Shown: one piece after another, positions 6,247 to 6,642 of the stretch | How the letters are laid out: each line of letters opens with the position of its first letter | Position numbering within the stretch: the stretch's first letter is position 1 | DNA from: Pseudomonadota bacterium | GTDB taxonomy: Bacteria; Desulfobacterota; Anaeroferrophillalia; Anaeroferrophillales; Tharpellaceae | DNA length: 6,642 nt | Assembly: GCA_030641485.1 (NCBI GenBank) | Contig: DAOWHJ010000036.1 | Location: forward strand, 1 to 6,642 | Direction: 5' to 3' | Translations under genes and position numbers: made by a program | The notes under the pieces: generated by a model | Databases searched by the model: none | Seen by the model: only the letters and a program-made list of their open reading frames with translations | What the model was told of the DNA's origin: nothing

Positions 6247-6325
6247 CCTTTAGGGTTCTAACCTCAACCTGCCATAGAGTTTCACAACCGAACAATTTCT
6301 GACCCAGTACAACTCCGACTCGACA

Positions 6326-6642
6326 TTAAAAACAACTCTCACTGACGATGTGAATACGACCTCTTCGGTAGATCAGGGGATAGAGCTCTTTCGCAATCTC
6401 ACCATCAGGTAAAGTGGTTGTCAAGCCGGAAGCCAAAGGCAAATCTTGACAACTTGAGAGTAATTGACGCCAGGTTTCGGCGTCAGCCTCGGGACCAAGC
6501 TCTACGGCCAGTTGACGTAACAGCATAATCGTGTCAAAACCATAGGTCTCCAACAAGCCGGGAACCTGCCCCGGATTAAGTGCGGCAAAATCGGTTCGGA
6601 GACGAGTCTGAATTTCAACCTGGGAACTATGTAAACCAAGCC
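6326..6642 (-). CDS. C-terminal part of a periplasmic binding protein (type 1 fold; branched-chain amino acid / LpoA-like), cut by the window edge
   Basis: The frame is open from the right edge of the window to TAA at 6326-6328, giving 104 complete codons of the C-terminus. The visible part includes VPGLLETYGFDTIMLLRQL, then a helix, then LASGLTTTLPDGEIAKELYP and the last strand LIYRRGRIHIV. The pattern 'tyr-asp-x-x-met-leu-leu helix, gly-x-thr segment, asp-gly-glu, lys-glu-leu-tyr-x-leu, arg-arg-gly-arg' fits the end of Leu/Ile/Val-type substrate-binding proteins and of the related penicillin-binding-protein activators. Which of these it is cannot be told without the N-terminus (a lipoprotein signal or TPR region would favour the LpoA type). 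A start at an internal TTG (6554-6556) is not credible because the similarity pattern and the open frame continue upstream. Confidence 0.6.
   Translation of the reverse strand, partial: LGLHSSQVEIQTRLRTDFAALNPGQVPGLLETYGFDTIMLLRQLAVELGPEADAETWRQLLSSCQDLPLASGLTTTLPDGEIAKELYPLIYRRGRIHIVSESCF

Noticed and set aside
6245..6256. Palindrome ACCCTTTAGGGT as terminator of the binding-protein gene or as operator
   Set aside because: Only four base pairs with a four-base loop, about 70 bases past the stop and with no adjoining T-run; it also overlaps the candidate -35 region, so no role can be favoured.
6208..6308. Direct repeat GACCCAGT at 6208-6215 and 6301-6308
   Set aside because: Eight bases, two copies only, no flanking similarity; expected by chance at a noticeable rate and not tied to any mobile element feature.
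6326..6556. A small independent 76-codon gene starting at the TTG 6554-6556
   Set aside because: The frame stays open to the window edge and the upstream residues continue the binding-protein-like sequence, so this is the tail of a longer gene.

Overview
The window reads as ordinary chromosome from an anaerobic Gram-negative bacterium, most likely a member of the Desulfobacterota (former Deltaproteobacteria). This placement is inference. It rests on an oxygen-sensitive ThiH-type thiamin route, a membrane protein ending in the CxxCKKIRDD...CPEC tail I associate with signalling proteins of that group, a decayed extracellular-protein module also typical of it, and an MFE-2-like short-chain dehydrogenase. 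No rRNA, tRNA, CRISPR array, insertion sequence or phage gene is visible.

Every supported gene lies on the minus strand, so transcription runs from high to low coordinates. From right to left: the 3' end of a periplasmic amino-acid/LpoA-type binding protein (6326-6642, cut by the window edge); a 164-bp gap with a possible promoter; a seven-helix membrane protein with a coiled coil and a CxxC/CxxC tail (5136-6161); a stand-alone SDR resembling the (3R)-hydroxyacyl-CoA dehydrogenase domain of MFE-2 (4141-5040); a 203-bp gap with a good sigma-70-like promoter; thiG (3164-3937) overlapping thiH (2037-3164) by one base; the remnant of the C-terminal module of a large secreted protein, shortened and frameshifted (1806-2044); an intrinsic terminator (1746-1785); an ICMT/PEMT-like integral membrane methyltransferase (1165-1713); a small AT-rich hairpin; and a flavodoxin-fold protein with a C-terminal membrane helix, of the family often labelled dialkylresorcinol condensing enzyme (84-995).

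ThiG and ThiH together make the thiazole half of thiamin: ThiH cleaves tyrosine to 2-iminoacetate (dehydroglycine), and ThiG condenses it with DXP and ThiS-thiocarboxylate. Their partners ThiS and ThiF are not in this window, and no TPP riboswitch is recognisable upstream. The other genes show no obvious joint pathway. The methyltransferase and the flavodoxin-like protein may form a small membrane-associated unit, but this is only suggested by adjacency.

I do not see a clearly new multi-gene system. The items most worth a second look are the secreted-protein remnant behind thiH, the kinase-less 7TM/zinc-tail protein, the promoter that rules out the longest ThiG start, and the orphan flavodoxin/methyltransferase pair.
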